From Guptibacillus hwajinpoensis (lineage in GTDB: Bacteria > Bacillota > Bacilli > Bacillales > Bacillaceae_O): 64,000 bases of DNA. This document shows, one piece after another, positions 35,315 to 44,757 of this stretch. The translations under genes were made by a program, and so were the position numbers. Within the stretch, counting starts at the first letter, position 1. Each line of letters begins with the position of its first letter. The stretch spans positions 1 to 64,000 of the forward strand of contig JAENYN010000004.1 in NCBI GenBank assembly GCA_016841765.1, written 5' to 3'. The notes under the pieces were generated by a model, which worked only from the letters and a program-made list of their open reading frames with translations, ran no database searches and was not told where the DNA came from.

Positions 35315-36315
35315 TGCAGGAACTGCTTACAAGCCAGCCCGGCTGGTCGAATTTTTTCATTTCCTTCGGGCTCGCCACTGCCTTTTTGTTCGGTATTCTT
35401 GCCTTTGTCATGTATGCCATTCTGGCAGAACGTAAAGTAATGGGTTACATGCAGGGACGCCATGGCCCGAACCGGGTCGGCGGAAGATTCGGCCTGCTCC
35501 AGACCGCGGCTGACGTTTTGAAGCTTCTTATAAAAGAAATTTCCATTCCGAAGCTTGCGGACAAACCGCTGTTCATCATGGCCCCGATCATCGCCTTTGC
35601 GCCGTCTTTCATGGTGCTGGCGACGATGCCGTTCACGGACGCTTTCCAGTTTGCGGATCTCGGGGTCGGCCTGCTGTATTATATTGCCATTTCAGGCATC
35701 ACAACCGTCGGGGTTGTTGCCGGCGGCTGGGCATCGAACAACAAGTATTCCCTCATGGGGGGGATGCGTGCTGCAGCCCAGATGATTTCCTATGAAATTC
35801 CGCTCGTCATGTCTGTCATCGGCGTCATTTTGCTTGCCGGCACGCTGAATCTTAGTGACATTGTGGCAGCCCAGGAAAATTGGGCATTCATCATTTTGCA
35901 GCCGATCGGGTTTCTGGTCTTCTTCATTGCATCGGTTGCGGAACTGAACAGGACGCCATTTGACTTGCCGGAAGCGGAATCAGAGCTGGTTGCCGGTTAC
36001 CATGTCGAATACGGCGGCTTCCTGTTTGCCTTTTTCATGCTGGCCGAATATGTGTATCTGTTCGGCATGGCATCTCTGACGACGATTTTGTTTCTGGGAG
36101 GCTGGAATCCGATTCCGGGGCTTGGCTTCATACCGGGCGCGGTCTGGTTTGCCCTTAAGCTTTCGCTGATTGTATTCACGATGGTCTGGTTCAGGTCCAC
36201 ATTCCCGCGGATCAGGGCCGACCAGTTGATGGAATTCGGCTGGAAAGTGCTGCTGCCGATTGCGCTTGCAAACATTTTCCTGACAGCGATTGTGAAAGAA
36301 TTATTCAGCCTGTAA
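35314..36315 (+). CDS. nuoH: Complex I subunit H
   Basis: A 333-residue membrane subunit with about eight helices that links the quinone site to the proton-pumping arm. Diagnostic segments are ERKVMGYMQGRHGPNRVG, ELNRTPFDLPEAESELVAGY and the C-terminal FPRIRADQLMEFGWKVLLP. ATG overlaps the nuoD stop (TAATG). Confidence 0.97.
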   Translation: MQELLTSQPGWSNFFISFGLATAFLFGILAFVMYAILAERKVMGYMQGRHGPNRVGGRFGLLQTAADVLKLLIKEISIPKLADKPLFIMAPIIAFAPSFMVLATMPFTDAFQFADLGVGLLYYIAISGITTVGVVAGGWASNNKYSLMGGMRAAAQMISYEIPLVMSVIGVILLAGTLNLSDIVAAQENWAFIILQPIGFLVFFIASVAELNRTPFDLPEAESELVAGYHVEYGGFLFAFFMLAEYVYLFGMASLTTILFLGGWNPIPGLGFIPGAVWFALKLSLIVFTMVWFRSTFPRIRADQLMEFGWKVLLPIALANIFLTAIVKELFSL

Positions 36316-36360
36316 GAAAGCCGTACCATGCCGCCATCAACATAAAAAGGGGTGAAAAAC

Positions 36361-36780
36361 ATGCTGGGATTGGCAAAAGGCTTAAAATATACCCTGAACG
36401 TTTTTACAAAAAAACAGCCGACTTATGAATATCCTGACGAGTCGCTGAAACTGCCGGATCGTTTTCGGGGCATTCAAAAGTTCTATCCGGAAAAATGCAT
36501 TGTCTGCAACCAGTGTGCAAATATCTGCCCGACCGATTGTATCCAATTGACGGGCAAGCCGCATCCGGATCCGGACAAAAAAGGGAAAATCATTGATACG
36601 TACGATATCAATTTTGAAATCTGCATCCTCTGCGATCTCTGTACAGAAGTTTGTCCGACAGAAGCAATTGTCATGACAAATAACTTCGAGCTTGCGGAGT
36701 ACAGCCGTGAAGATCTGTTTAAAAATCTTGAATGGCTGGATGAGAACGACAACAATGTGCGAAAGGAGAATAAAGCGTGA
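36361..36780 (+). CDS. nuoI: Complex I subunit I (2x 4Fe-4S)
   Basis: A 139-residue ferredoxin-like subunit carrying clusters N6a and N6b in the peripheral arm. Cluster ligands: Cys46, 49, 52, 56 with Cys60 before the second half, and Cys88, 91, 94, 98. ATG at 36361 follows AAAAGGGGTG; the in-frame GTG at 36352 is part of that site. It overlaps nuoJ by four bases. Confidence 0.96.
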   Translation: MLGLAKGLKYTLNVFTKKQPTYEYPDESLKLPDRFRGIQKFYPEKCIVCNQCANICPTDCIQLTGKPHPDPDKKGKIIDTYDINFEICILCDLCTEVCPTEAIVMTNNFELAEYSREDLFKNLEWLDENDNNVRKENKA

Positions 36781-37292
36781 ATGCAGAATTAGTCATTTTC
36801 TTTATCCTTGCACTTATAGCCATTGGCGGCGGCGTGCTGATGATCAATTTGAACAAAGTCATTCATATGATGATTTCGCTCGTGTTCACCTTTCTCAGCA
36901 TTGCCGGACTGTTCGTTCTCCTGTCAGCTGAGTTTGTGGCGGCCGTGCAGGTGCTCATCTATTCGGGCGCCATCACGATCATCATGATTTTCGGCATCAT
37001 GCTTACTAAGCATAACGATGAAAGCCGTTCAACAGTCGGCACTGCCCGGCTGTTGACGGTCCTGGTCGCGGTCGCCGGTTTTTTCATTGCCGTCTACTTC
37101 GGCATCAACGACCTTACCCTTGGCGAACAGGCGGCCAACCTGCATGTGAACAACACGGAGCAAATCGGGGTGGCCCTTTATTCCAAGTACATCATTCCGT
37201 TTGAGCTGACGTCTGTCATACTGCTGGTCGCATTGATTGGCGCCATTATTCTTGCCAAACAGGACACCGATGAGGAGGTAGATGAAAAATGA
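36777..37292 (+). CDS. nuoJ: Complex I subunit J
   Basis: A 171-residue membrane subunit with five helices (ND6 type). The conserved helix 3 region [21 protein letters not shown] contains the pi-bulge segment of the family. The start is GTG in GTGA, overlapping the nuoI stop, after AAAGGAGAA. Confidence 0.95.
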   Translation: MNAELVIFFILALIAIGGGVLMINLNKVIHMMISLVFTFLSIAGLFVLLSAEFVAAVQVLIYSGAITIIMIFGIMLTKHNDESRSTVGTARLLTVLVAVAGFFIAVYFGINDLTLGEQAANLHVNNTEQIGVALYSKYIIPFELTSVILLVALIGAIILAKQDTDEEVDEK

Positions 37293-37603
37293 GCAGCATT
37301 CCATTATCCGTTTACCTCGTTGTCGCCCTGATATTATTTTCAATCGGCCTGTTCGGTGCATTGACAAAACGGAATACCGTCATCGTGCTCGTATCAATTG
37401 AACTGATGCTCAATGCCGTCAACTTGAATCTGGTCGCTTTCAGTAAATACGGCGTCAACGCGAGCATTACCGGACAGATCTTTGCCCTGTTCACCATTAC
37501 GGTTGCTGCGGCAGAAGCGGCTGTCGGCCTGGCGATTTTAATCGCGCTGTACCGGAACCGCAATACGGTGAACATAGATGAAATGAACATGATGAAGAAA
37601 TAA
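37289..37603 (+). CDS. nuoK: Complex I subunit K
   Basis: A 104-residue three-helix subunit (ND4L type). The membrane glutamates used in proton transfer are visible in [16 protein letters not shown] and [15 protein letters not shown] overlaps the nuoJ stop (ATGA). Confidence 0.96.
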   Translation: MSSIPLSVYLVVALILFSIGLFGALTKRNTVIVLVSIELMLNAVNLNLVAFSKYGVNASITGQIFALFTITVAAAEAAVGLAILIALYRNRNTVNIDEMNMMKK

Positions 37604-37812
37604 AAAACCTACGTGTTATCAGGGGGGAGAGCGGTTTTGACTGGCAGTTGTGCCTGATGATTCAATTCCCGCCTCTCGGTTTTCACATCACAGCCAGAAT
37701 GGCCCGCATTCTGGGAAAAAGAAGGATTGCACCTGGCCGGCAAACTCCCAACCTGAAGGAGTCCAATGCCGGAGCGGGACCTGCATCCTTTTAAGAAGGG
37801 GATTGTGATACG
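37604..37812. other. 209-base gap inside the nuo operon
   Basis: The only long gap in the operon, between nuoK and nuoL. I see no gene, no clear T-run terminator and no strong promoter. Confidence 0.4.
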
Positions 37813-39681
37813 ATGATGGAATATGCTTGGCTTATACCGCTGTTTCCGCTCCTTTCTTTCATTTTCCTTCTCCTTTTCGGACGGAATCTGAAAGAGGGAA
37901 GCGCCTATATCGGTATACTGGCCACATTGATTTCGCTGGTCATGTCGATAGTCGTGCTAGCGGAACGCTTGGATGCACCTACGTTAAAACAGACATTTAC
38001 ATGGTTATCGATCGGCGGTGTAGATCTTACAGCAGGCATGGTTATCAACCAGCTGAATGCCTTAATGCTGCTGATTGTATCGCTGGTCAGCTTTTTGGTA
38101 CATATGTACTCGAAAGGGTATATGCAGGGAGATGACCGGTTTCCGGTATTCTATGCATATCTGGGGCTCTTCAGCTTCGCAATGCTTGCGCTGGTCATGT
38201 CGCCGAGCCTCCTGCAGATGTATCTGTTCTGGGAGCTTGTCGGACTGGGCTCGTTCCTGTTGATCGGTTTTTACTTTTACAAAGACGAAGCAAGAGCTGC
38301 CGCGAAAAAGGCGTTCATCGTCACCCGCATTGGGGACGTCGGCTTTTTCATCGGCATGATTCTGTTGTTCTGGCAAGTCGGCTCGTTTGATATCGCTGCG
38401 ATTTTCGAAGCTGTGGAAGCGGGCGAAATCGAAACCGGCATGATCACGCTGACTGCCATCTTGATCTTTATCGGGGCTGTCGGCAAATCAGGCCAGTTCC
38501 CGCTCCATACGTGGCTTCCGGATGCGATGGAAGGCCCGACGCCAGTTTCTGCATTGATCCACGCGGCCACAATGGTTGCAGCAGGTGTATACCTCGTTGC
38601 TACGATGTTCCCGCTTTTCCATGCGAGTGAAACCGCAATGACTGTTGTAGCGGTGACCGGTGGATTCACGGCAATCTTTGCCGCATCGATCGGCCTTGTC
38701 CAAAAAGACATCAAGCGTGTACTCGCTTATTCAACCGTCAGCCAGCTCGGCTACATGATGCTTGCGCTTGGCGCAGCAGGTTATGTTGCAGGTGTTTTCC
38801 ACCTGATGACACACGCCTTTTTCAAAGCGCTGCTTTTCCTTGCTGCCGGAAGTGTCATCCATGCGGTCCACACCCAGAACATCGATGAAATGGGCGGGCT
38901 GTGGAAAAAGCTGAAGCTGACCGCACCGCTGTTTTTAATCGGCACCCTGTCCATCAGCGGATTCCCGCTGTTTTCGGGATTCTTCAGTAAGGATGAAATC
39001 CTGGCCGCCGTTTGGGCAGACGAACGTTATTTCTTGTTCTGGATCGCTGTGATTGCGGCATTTTTCACCGCATTCTATATGTTCCGCCTGTTCTTCATGG
39101 TCTTTACCGGGGAACCGCGCGGCGAACAAAAAGAGGTGCATGAATCACCTGGCTTCATGACATTCCCGATGATTGTGCTTGGCGTTCTTGCTGTAGTTGC
39201 CGGCTTTGTGAACACACCGTGGTTCGGCACGTTCCTTGGCGACTGGCTGCTTGAAGGCAACCCGGCACTCGGTGAAGGGCACCATGAGGCACCGGGCTGG
39301 ATCATGATCGTGGCAACACTCGTCTCGTTTGCCGGCATCTTATTGGCATGGCTCATATATGGCAAGCGTTCTATTGACCGGGAGCGTGTGCGCAACATAT
39401 CACCGGCGCTTTACTCGATCTTATTTAACAAGTACTATATGGACGAAATTTACGATAACACCGTTGTCCGCGGAACAAGCGTCATCAGCATCTTCTTGAA
39501 ATACATCGACGAATTCATTGTCGAAGGCATCGTGGCCGCAACAGCCGCCGCCACACGCGGCATCGGCCGCATCGGTGCGAAGATGCAGAGCGGACAGGTG
39601 CAGATGTATACATCCGTCGCCTTTATCGGATTGGCCGTATTGGTCGTCATCCTGGCGCTGACAGGGGGGTATTTCCAATGA
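37813..39681 (+). CDS. nuoL: Complex I subunit L (antiporter-like)
   Basis: A 622-residue distal proton-pump subunit with about 16 transmembrane helices. Key signatures are FWELVGLGSFLLIGFY with the first-helix-pair glutamate, GAVGKSGQFPLHTWLPDAMEGPTPVSALIHAATMV and FHLMTHAFFKALLFLAAGS. The amphipathic lateral helix would be in the C-terminal extension. ATG at 37813 follows AAGAAGGGGA. It overlaps nuoM by four bases. Confidence 0.97.
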   Translation: MMEYAWLIPLFPLLSFIFLLLFGRNLKEGSAYIGILATLISLVMSIVVLAERLDAPTLKQTFTWLSIGGVDLTAGMVINQLNALMLLIVSLVSFLVHMYSKGYMQGDDRFPVFYAYLGLFSFAMLALVMSPSLLQMYLFWELVGLGSFLLIGFYFYKDEARAAAKKAFIVTRIGDVGFFIGMILLFWQVGSFDIAAIFEAVEAGEIETGMITLTAILIFIGAVGKSGQFPLHTWLPDAMEGPTPVSALIHAATMVAAGVYLVATMFPLFHASETAMTVVAVTGGFTAIFAASIGLVQKDIKRVLAYSTVSQLGYMMLALGAAGYVAGVFHLMTHAFFKALLFLAAGSVIHAVHTQNIDEMGGLWKKLKLTAPLFLIGTLSISGFPLFSGFFSKDEILAAVWADERYFLFWIAVIAAFFTAFYMFRLFFMVFTGEPRGEQKEVHESPGFMTFPMIVLGVLAVVAGFVNTPWFGTFLGDWLLEGNPALGEGHHEAPGWIMIVATLVSFAGILLAWLIYGKRSIDRERVRNISPALYSILFNKYYMDEIYDNTVVRGTSVISIFLKYIDEFIVEGIVAATAAATRGIGRIGAKMQSGQVQMYTSVAFIGLAVLVVILALTGGYFQ

Positions 39682-41174
39682 TTGATTCATACTTGCTTTC
39701 GTTATTGATTTTCTCCCCGCTGGCAGGAATCATCGCCCTGGCGTTCATCCCGGCCACCCAGGAAAAGACATTGAAACTTGTCGGCTTCCTTGGGACATTG
39801 CTGCCTTTGATCCTGTCATTGGTTGCATACGGCATGTTCGATTTCAACTCAAAAATCAGCCAGTTCCTCGAAGCCCGTGATTGGATTTCGTTTGGGGATC
39901 CGGCCATCATGAACGGCCGTACGTTCAACATCGGCTACGAGCTCGGCGTCAACGGCCTGTCCCTTGTTCTTATTTTGCTGACAACGGTTGTGGCAAGCCT
40001 TGCAGCGGTTGCTTCCATTCACATCAAACGTGAATGGAAAGGGTATTTCATGCTGTTTTTGCTGCTCGAAATCGGCATACTCGGTGTTTTTGCCGCGGAA
40101 AACCTGCTGCTGTTCTTCGTCTTCTTTGAAGTGACGCTCATTCCGATGTTTTTCCTGATCGGAAAATGGGGTTATAGCGAAAAGGAGCGGGCTGCATACA
40201 GCTACTTGATTTATAACGGCATCGGCTCAGCCATCATGCTCATCGTCTTTGCCGCCCTGTTTGTCAGGACCGGCACGTTGAACATCGACCAGCTTGGCCA
40301 GGTCGTGGGCATGCTGTCGCCGGAATTCAGATATGGCGCACTGATTGCACTCCTGTTTGCATTCGGCATCAAGCTTCCGATTGTGCCGCTGCACAGCTGG
40401 ATGCTGCGCGTCCACGTCGAAGCGCCGCCATCCATTGTTATGATTCACTCCGGCATTTTGCTGAAAATCGGGGCATACGGCTTGATCCGCTTCGGCCTCG
40501 GCCTGTTCCCGGATGAATTTATGGATATTGCGCCGGTTCTGGGCGTGCTCGGGGTCATCAACTTGCTGTATGGGGCTTTCCTGGCGTTCATCCAGGAAGA
40601 TTTCAAAATGGTGCTTGCTTACTCTTCAATTTCCCATATGGGCATCGTTTTAATCGGCCTGGCCGCATTGAATGAAGCAGGAATTCAGGGAGCGGTCTTC
40701 CAGGTGATTTCACACGGCTTGATTTCACCACTTCTGTTCTTCCTGGTTTCGGTTATATACGAAAGAGTCGGCACAACATCAATCGTCCACCTTGGCGGTC
40801 TTGCAAAAGCGATGCCGCTCGCAGCAGGGTTCCTGCTTGCAGGTGCGATGGCTTCCCTCGGCTTGCCGGGGATGAGCGGATTTGTCAGTGAATTCATGGC
40901 TTTCCTTGGCCTGTTTGACGTCATGCCGGAACTCGCTGCTGTCGGGGCCATCGGCATCATTCTGACAGCTGCCTACTTGCTGCGCGCTGTACTGAGCATT
41001 TCATTCGGGGCGATGCGCCCTCAATTCGAACGGGCATACGATATCCGCCCGGTTGAAATGGTTCCCGTACTCGTCCTGCTGGGATTCATTATCCTGATCG
41101 GCGTCTATCCGAATATACTTGTCAATTCACTGCAGCTGACGCTTGAAACCATCATGGTAGGGATAGGGGGGTAA
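39678..41174 (+). CDS. nuoM: Complex I subunit M (antiporter-like)
   Basis: A 498-residue proton-pump subunit with about 14 helices. Family signatures are FFVFFEVTLIPMFFLIGKWG, FAFGIKLPIVPLHSWMLRVHVEAPPSIVMIHSGILLKIGAYG and YSSISHMGIVLIGL. ATG overlaps the nuoL stop (ATGA); five bases before nuoN follow its own stop. Confidence 0.97.
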   Translation: MIDSYLLSLLIFSPLAGIIALAFIPATQEKTLKLVGFLGTLLPLILSLVAYGMFDFNSKISQFLEARDWISFGDPAIMNGRTFNIGYELGVNGLSLVLILLTTVVASLAAVASIHIKREWKGYFMLFLLLEIGILGVFAAENLLLFFVFFEVTLIPMFFLIGKWGYSEKERAAYSYLIYNGIGSAIMLIVFAALFVRTGTLNIDQLGQVVGMLSPEFRYGALIALLFAFGIKLPIVPLHSWMLRVHVEAPPSIVMIHSGILLKIGAYGLIRFGLGLFPDEFMDIAPVLGVLGVINLLYGAFLAFIQEDFKMVLAYSSISHMGIVLIGLAALNEAGIQGAVFQVISHGLISPLLFFLVSVIYERVGTTSIVHLGGLAKAMPLAAGFLLAGAMASLGLPGMSGFVSEFMAFLGLFDVMPELAAVGAIGIILTAAYLLRAVLSISFGAMRPQFERAYDIRPVEMVPVLVLLGFIILIGVYPNILVNSLQLTLETIMVGIGG

Positions 41175-41179
41175 CCGAT

Positions 41180-42694
41180 ATGGATTTAGATACTTTACTG
41201 AGCTATGAATGGGGAATCATGGCGCCGGAATTCATCATTCTCGGCGTTGCAACTCTCCTGTCACTTATCGATTTGTTCATGGGGCGGGACAAGAGCAGGA
41301 AACCTCTCGTCTGGATCGGCATCGTGGGAATCATAGCGGCAATCGGCTTTGTCATTGCCCAGCTTGATGCACCGGTGACACAAATCCTTGCCGATACGTA
41401 TCGCCTTGATTCTTTTTCAAAAGTATTCAAACTGATTTTGCTTGCCGGTGCCGGTTTGGTGCTCGTGATGTCACTCAACTATGACCCGGAAGACAGCCGC
41501 GAATACCGCGGCGAATTCACGTACCTGATTCTGACCGCGCTTTTGGGCGCGATGATGATGGCATCAAGTGCGGATTTGATCACGCTGTTTGTCGGACTTG
41601 AACTGTTGTCCATTTCGTCTTACATTCTGGCCGGCATCCGCAAAAAACGCCATCTGTCCAATGAAGCCGCAATGAAATACGTCATCAACGGCGGCATTTC
41701 AACAGCGATCTTCTTGTTCGGCTTAAGTTATGTGTTCGGTCTGACCGGCAGTACAAACCTGTATGAAATCGGCCAGATGCTGCAGAGCCTTGCAAATGCT
41801 GACCACCTGTACTTGATGGCCATCGCCTTTTTCATGGTATTTGTCGGACTTAGCTTTAAAATTGCATCCGCTCCGTTCCATATGTGGGCGCCGGATGTGT
41901 ATCAGGGCTCGCCGACACCGATTACGGCTTTCCTGAGTGTCGTTTCCAAAACAGCTGGTTTTGTGATCCTGATGAGAATCGTCATTCTCGTCTTCCTGTT
42001 CACACCGGCAACAACGATGAACAGCTCACTGCTTCTATCCGTACAGGCGTATATCGCAGTGCTCGCTGCCATCACCATGATTCTCGGAAACACCGTTGCA
42101 CTGAGGCAGAAAAACGTCAAGCGGCTGTTCGCTTATTCAAGTATCGCGCATGCCGGATACTTGCTGGTGGCCTTCACCGCATTTTCACCGGCACTGCTGT
42201 TCAGCAACATGTGGTTCTACCTTGTTGCCTACTTGCTCATGAACCTTGGTGCCTTCGCAATCATCCAGACCGTGACAGAGCGGTCCGGAACAGAGGATAT
42301 CAGCGGTTTTGCCGGTTTATACCGCCGGTCACCTGTAACCGCAGTCCTTATGGGAGTCCTTCTGTTATCCCTTGCAGGCATCCCGGGAACAGCCGGCTTT
42401 ATGGCGAAATTCAACATCTTCCTTGGGGCGCTTTCGTCCCAGCCGGCTCAATACGTACTGGCCGGCATCATGATCGCAACGACAGTCGTCTCATATTTTT
42501 ACTATTTCGGCTTGATGGCGCAAATGTTCATGCGCCCGGCCCATGATTACAGCAAAGTGAAAATGCCGGCCGGCGTTCTGGCGGTTGTCATCATCACCGT
42601 TGCAGGAACACTGCTGTTCGGTGTCATGCCTGGCCTGGCACTCGACTTTTTCCATAACAACTTCAACTTCCTGGAGTTTTTCGGCCAGGCGTAA
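41180..42694 (+). CDS. nuoN: Complex I subunit N (antiporter-like)
   Basis: A 504-residue proton-pump subunit, last gene of the operon. It shows LFVGLELLSISSYILAG, FKIASAPFHMWAPDVYQGSPTPITAFLSVVSK and KRLFAYSSIAHAGYLLVAF. Together with the other ten it makes the 11-subunit complex; no nuoE, nuoF or nuoG is nearby. Confidence 0.97.
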   Translation: MDLDTLLSYEWGIMAPEFIILGVATLLSLIDLFMGRDKSRKPLVWIGIVGIIAAIGFVIAQLDAPVTQILADTYRLDSFSKVFKLILLAGAGLVLVMSLNYDPEDSREYRGEFTYLILTALLGAMMMASSADLITLFVGLELLSISSYILAGIRKKRHLSNEAAMKYVINGGISTAIFLFGLSYVFGLTGSTNLYEIGQMLQSLANADHLYLMAIAFFMVFVGLSFKIASAPFHMWAPDVYQGSPTPITAFLSVVSKTAGFVILMRIVILVFLFTPATTMNSSLLLSVQAYIAVLAAITMILGNTVALRQKNVKRLFAYSSIAHAGYLLVAFTAFSPALLFSNMWFYLVAYLLMNLGAFAIIQTVTERSGTEDISGFAGLYRRSPVTAVLMGVLLLSLAGIPGTAGFMAKFNIFLGALSSQPAQYVLAGIMIATTVVSYFYYFGLMAQMFMRPAHDYSKVKMPAGVLAVVIITVAGTLLFGVMPGLALDFFHNNFNFLEFFGQA

Positions 42695-42737
42695 TCCGGA
42701 AAAAGGCTGTGCTGGCAGGTTTGCAAGGACAATGAAT

Positions 42738-42770
42738 GGAGGGGCTGCATGATGCGGCTCCTTCTTTTTT
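42738..42770 (+). terminator. Intrinsic terminator of the nuo operon
   Basis: GGAGGGGCTGC pairs with GCGGCTCCTT-type sequence (two G-T pairs) and ends in T6. Confidence 0.75.
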
Positions 42771-42850
42771 GTGTTAGGGTGGTTGATTGGAGAGGTGGGG
42801 GAATGCTTTGGGGGAAGCGGCTGGCAGGGTTTTGGCCATCAGCTGGATGT

Positions 42851-43020
42851 GTGCCCTTTTTTGGTGAGTGGGTTGCATTTTGGTTACGGATAACTGGATT
42901 TCGTGCCCTTTTCGGCAAGGTTGGAACCTTTTTCGGTACGAATAGTTTGGAATCGTTGCCCCTTTTCGTGAGTTGATGCCCATTTAGGTTCCGAATAATT
43001 TAGCTTGCCCTATTCGGTGA
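42851..43020. repeat. Degenerate ~53-bp tandem repeat array
   Basis: Units begin GTGCCCTTTT at 42851, GTGCCCTTTTCGG at 42903, TTGCCCCTTTTCG at 42956 and TTGCCCTATTCGG at 43005. Between them the spacer repeats a GGTTACGGATAA / GGTACGAATAGTTTGG / GGTTCCGAATAATTTAG pattern. Confidence 0.7.
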
Positions 43021-43156
43021 TGTGCACTCAGGGGTTTTCTTCTATATGTGTGGATTGGAGCGAAAAGCATGAAATCCCCCGATTATTAAAACAAAAACTC
43101 ACCCGTCTAAGCCAAAAGGAACGTACATCCAGAAAACAGGGAAAAATTACCTATGG

Positions 43157-43178
43157 TTGCCTGGCAATTGCCAGGCAA
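43157..43178. repeat. REP-like palindrome, short form
   Basis: Perfect 22-bp palindrome with halves TTGCCTGGCAA and TTGCCAGGCAA. It is the short form of the family seen at 46663, 50385, 50601, 62383 and 63318. Confidence 0.85.
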
Positions 43179-43478
43179 TTGCAGGGACATCTACCCGGAA
43201 GTATGCGAAAATAAGATGATGCCATCGACAAACCGGCGTTTTTGGCAGGTTCCGGGGCAAAATAATTGACTTTTTATCATAAAAAGACATGTTTCGGTTT
43301 GCTGTTATGCTGGTTTCCTGGTTTTGGAAGTGTTTACATGGATTGAAAACGGGGAAGCGGCATAATTACAAGCCGTAAAATGGGTCTCTTGGCTGTGTTA
43401 ATTAACATGAAAAGGATACATAATAGGGTTTGTGTGCAACAGGCTTATTGATTGTATCCCATGAAAGGAATGGTCTAC

Positions 43479-43715
43479 ATGATGCAACAGTTCGGTCAAT
43501 TTTCCGCAATCGGCTTGATTTCACACATAGTATTTCTTACCATCACCTGGTATGCACTGCAGGCGCTGCGAATTGATGTGCTGATCAGGCCTGGAAGAGA
43601 AATGCAGGCAAAGGTGCTGTTGATTTTGCTTACGATTGCCATCGGTTCACTGGTAAGCAATTTCTTCCTCGACTATTTGCAATGGTCCCAAAACCTGCGT
43701 TTCATGTTTGGCTGA
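43479..43715 (+). CDS. ywzB: DUF1146 family membrane protein (YwzB-like)
   Basis: A 78-residue protein with two transmembrane helices (GLISHIVFLTITWYALQAL and AKVLLILLTIAIGSLVSNFFLDYL) separated by a basic loop (RIDVLIRPGRE). This is the DUF1146/YwzB layout, and the gene lies before ywmB as in B. subtilis. Function unknown. Several in-frame ATGs exist; 43479 is best spaced from AAAGGA, and 43461 or 43470 are possible. Confidence 0.82.
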   Translation: MMQQFGQFSAIGLISHIVFLTITWYALQALRIDVLIRPGREMQAKVLLILLTIAIGSLVSNFFLDYLQWSQNLRFMFG

Positions 43716-43975
43716 CAGCCTGCGGCATGATGGAGAAGGACTAGAAAAAAAGTTTGTGCATATAGTTTTAAAAAAGTGGAAAGCGGGCATATAACAGTTG
43801 GAATTACTGTTTATGACGGCCATATTTGTGAATGTTTAGCAAAGTTGCCATTTATAAATTTTATCCCGGCTGCTTACAAGTCCCGCAGGAAGCTGTCGTA
43901 AACTGACGACAAATTCCACGTATGCCTCTTTTTATCCAGGAAAAAATAATGGATAAGGAGAGGGAGTGTACGGGG

Positions 43976-44725
43976 ATGGAAAAAATCATGTTGAGTGTTC
44001 TTATTCTTTTCAATGTTTACTTTGCTTCACCTAACGGGAAGGGTCTAGTAGATGAACATCAAGAACTGCAGCCGATACCGGAGATGATCGGGGCGGTAAA
44101 AGAGAATGGGTTTACCCTGAAAGAATGGTCCGTCTACACCCGGGAAACGATTGATGGTATCCGCTCATACCAGGACTTCGAAGAAGAGTTGAAACGCTTG
44201 AAGGCCGCTGCCGGCTTCAACAACTGGCAGATCAAGAAAACAGCGGATGGCTGGAAGGCTTTTGGAGCTTCAACGGACTCTGCAGACGTCAGTGAGCGTG
44301 TTACGTTTATCCAATCTACCCCCCAAAATGGCATGCCACATGCGTATGTTATTTACGAAGCAAGCGGGAAATACTGGAAAGAATATGAATGGCAAAACTG
44401 GTCAGAGAAAATCTTGTCAAAAATCGACAGCATATTTCTAGAAAATTCCACAATTTTCTCTTGTGTCCGAGCTCACACAAGTGATATGATGGAAAGTGTT
44501 TTGTATAACCATGCAAGCAAATTACTTGACGAATTCAGTGCAAAAGAAGTCGAGCGCCTGGATGAGGCACATTTCGTATCGGTTTCCGCCTATACGCAAG
44601 AATGGGAACATGTCATTCCGGCTAAAGAAGGCTCGATGAATTTGCAAGTCGCACTACGGACATTACCAGACGAAAACACGACTGAAGTTGTAATTGGAAC
44701 ACCAATCATTACTTCTGAATATTAA
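43976..44725 (+). CDS. ywmB: YwmB family protein (DUF1779, TATA-box-binding-protein-like fold)
   Basis: A 249-residue protein with an N-terminal hydrophobic segment ([15 protein letters not shown]) that suggests export. The body is mixed alpha/beta ([40 protein letters not shown]) and matches the YwmB family, whose structure resembles TATA-binding protein but whose role is unknown. ATG at 43976 follows AAGGAGAGGGAG; the earlier in-frame ATG at 43922 is unlikely. It lies directly before murAA, as in B. subtilis. Confidence 0.85.
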   Translation: MEKIMLSVLILFNVYFASPNGKGLVDEHQELQPIPEMIGAVKENGFTLKEWSVYTRETIDGIRSYQDFEEELKRLKAAAGFNNWQIKKTADGWKAFGASTDSADVSERVTFIQSTPQNGMPHAYVIYEASGKYWKEYEWQNWSEKILSKIDSIFLENSTIFSCVRAHTSDMMESVLYNHASKLLDEFSAKEVERLDEAHFVSVSAYTQEWEHVIPAKEGSMNLQVALRTLPDENTTEVVIGTPIITSEY

Positions 44726-44757
44726 TAATAGAGAATATGGACGCGGAGGGGAAAACC

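Larger units (their letters stand above)
42771..43478. other. Repeat-rich intergenic region after nuo
   Basis: About 700 bases without a credible gene. It holds a ~53-base degenerate tandem array (42851-43020), a short fragment (GTGGATTGGAGCG, 43049-43061) matching one end of the dispersed repeat at 15604, and a REP-like palindrome (43157-43178). Short frames here have no family resemblance. Confidence 0.6.
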
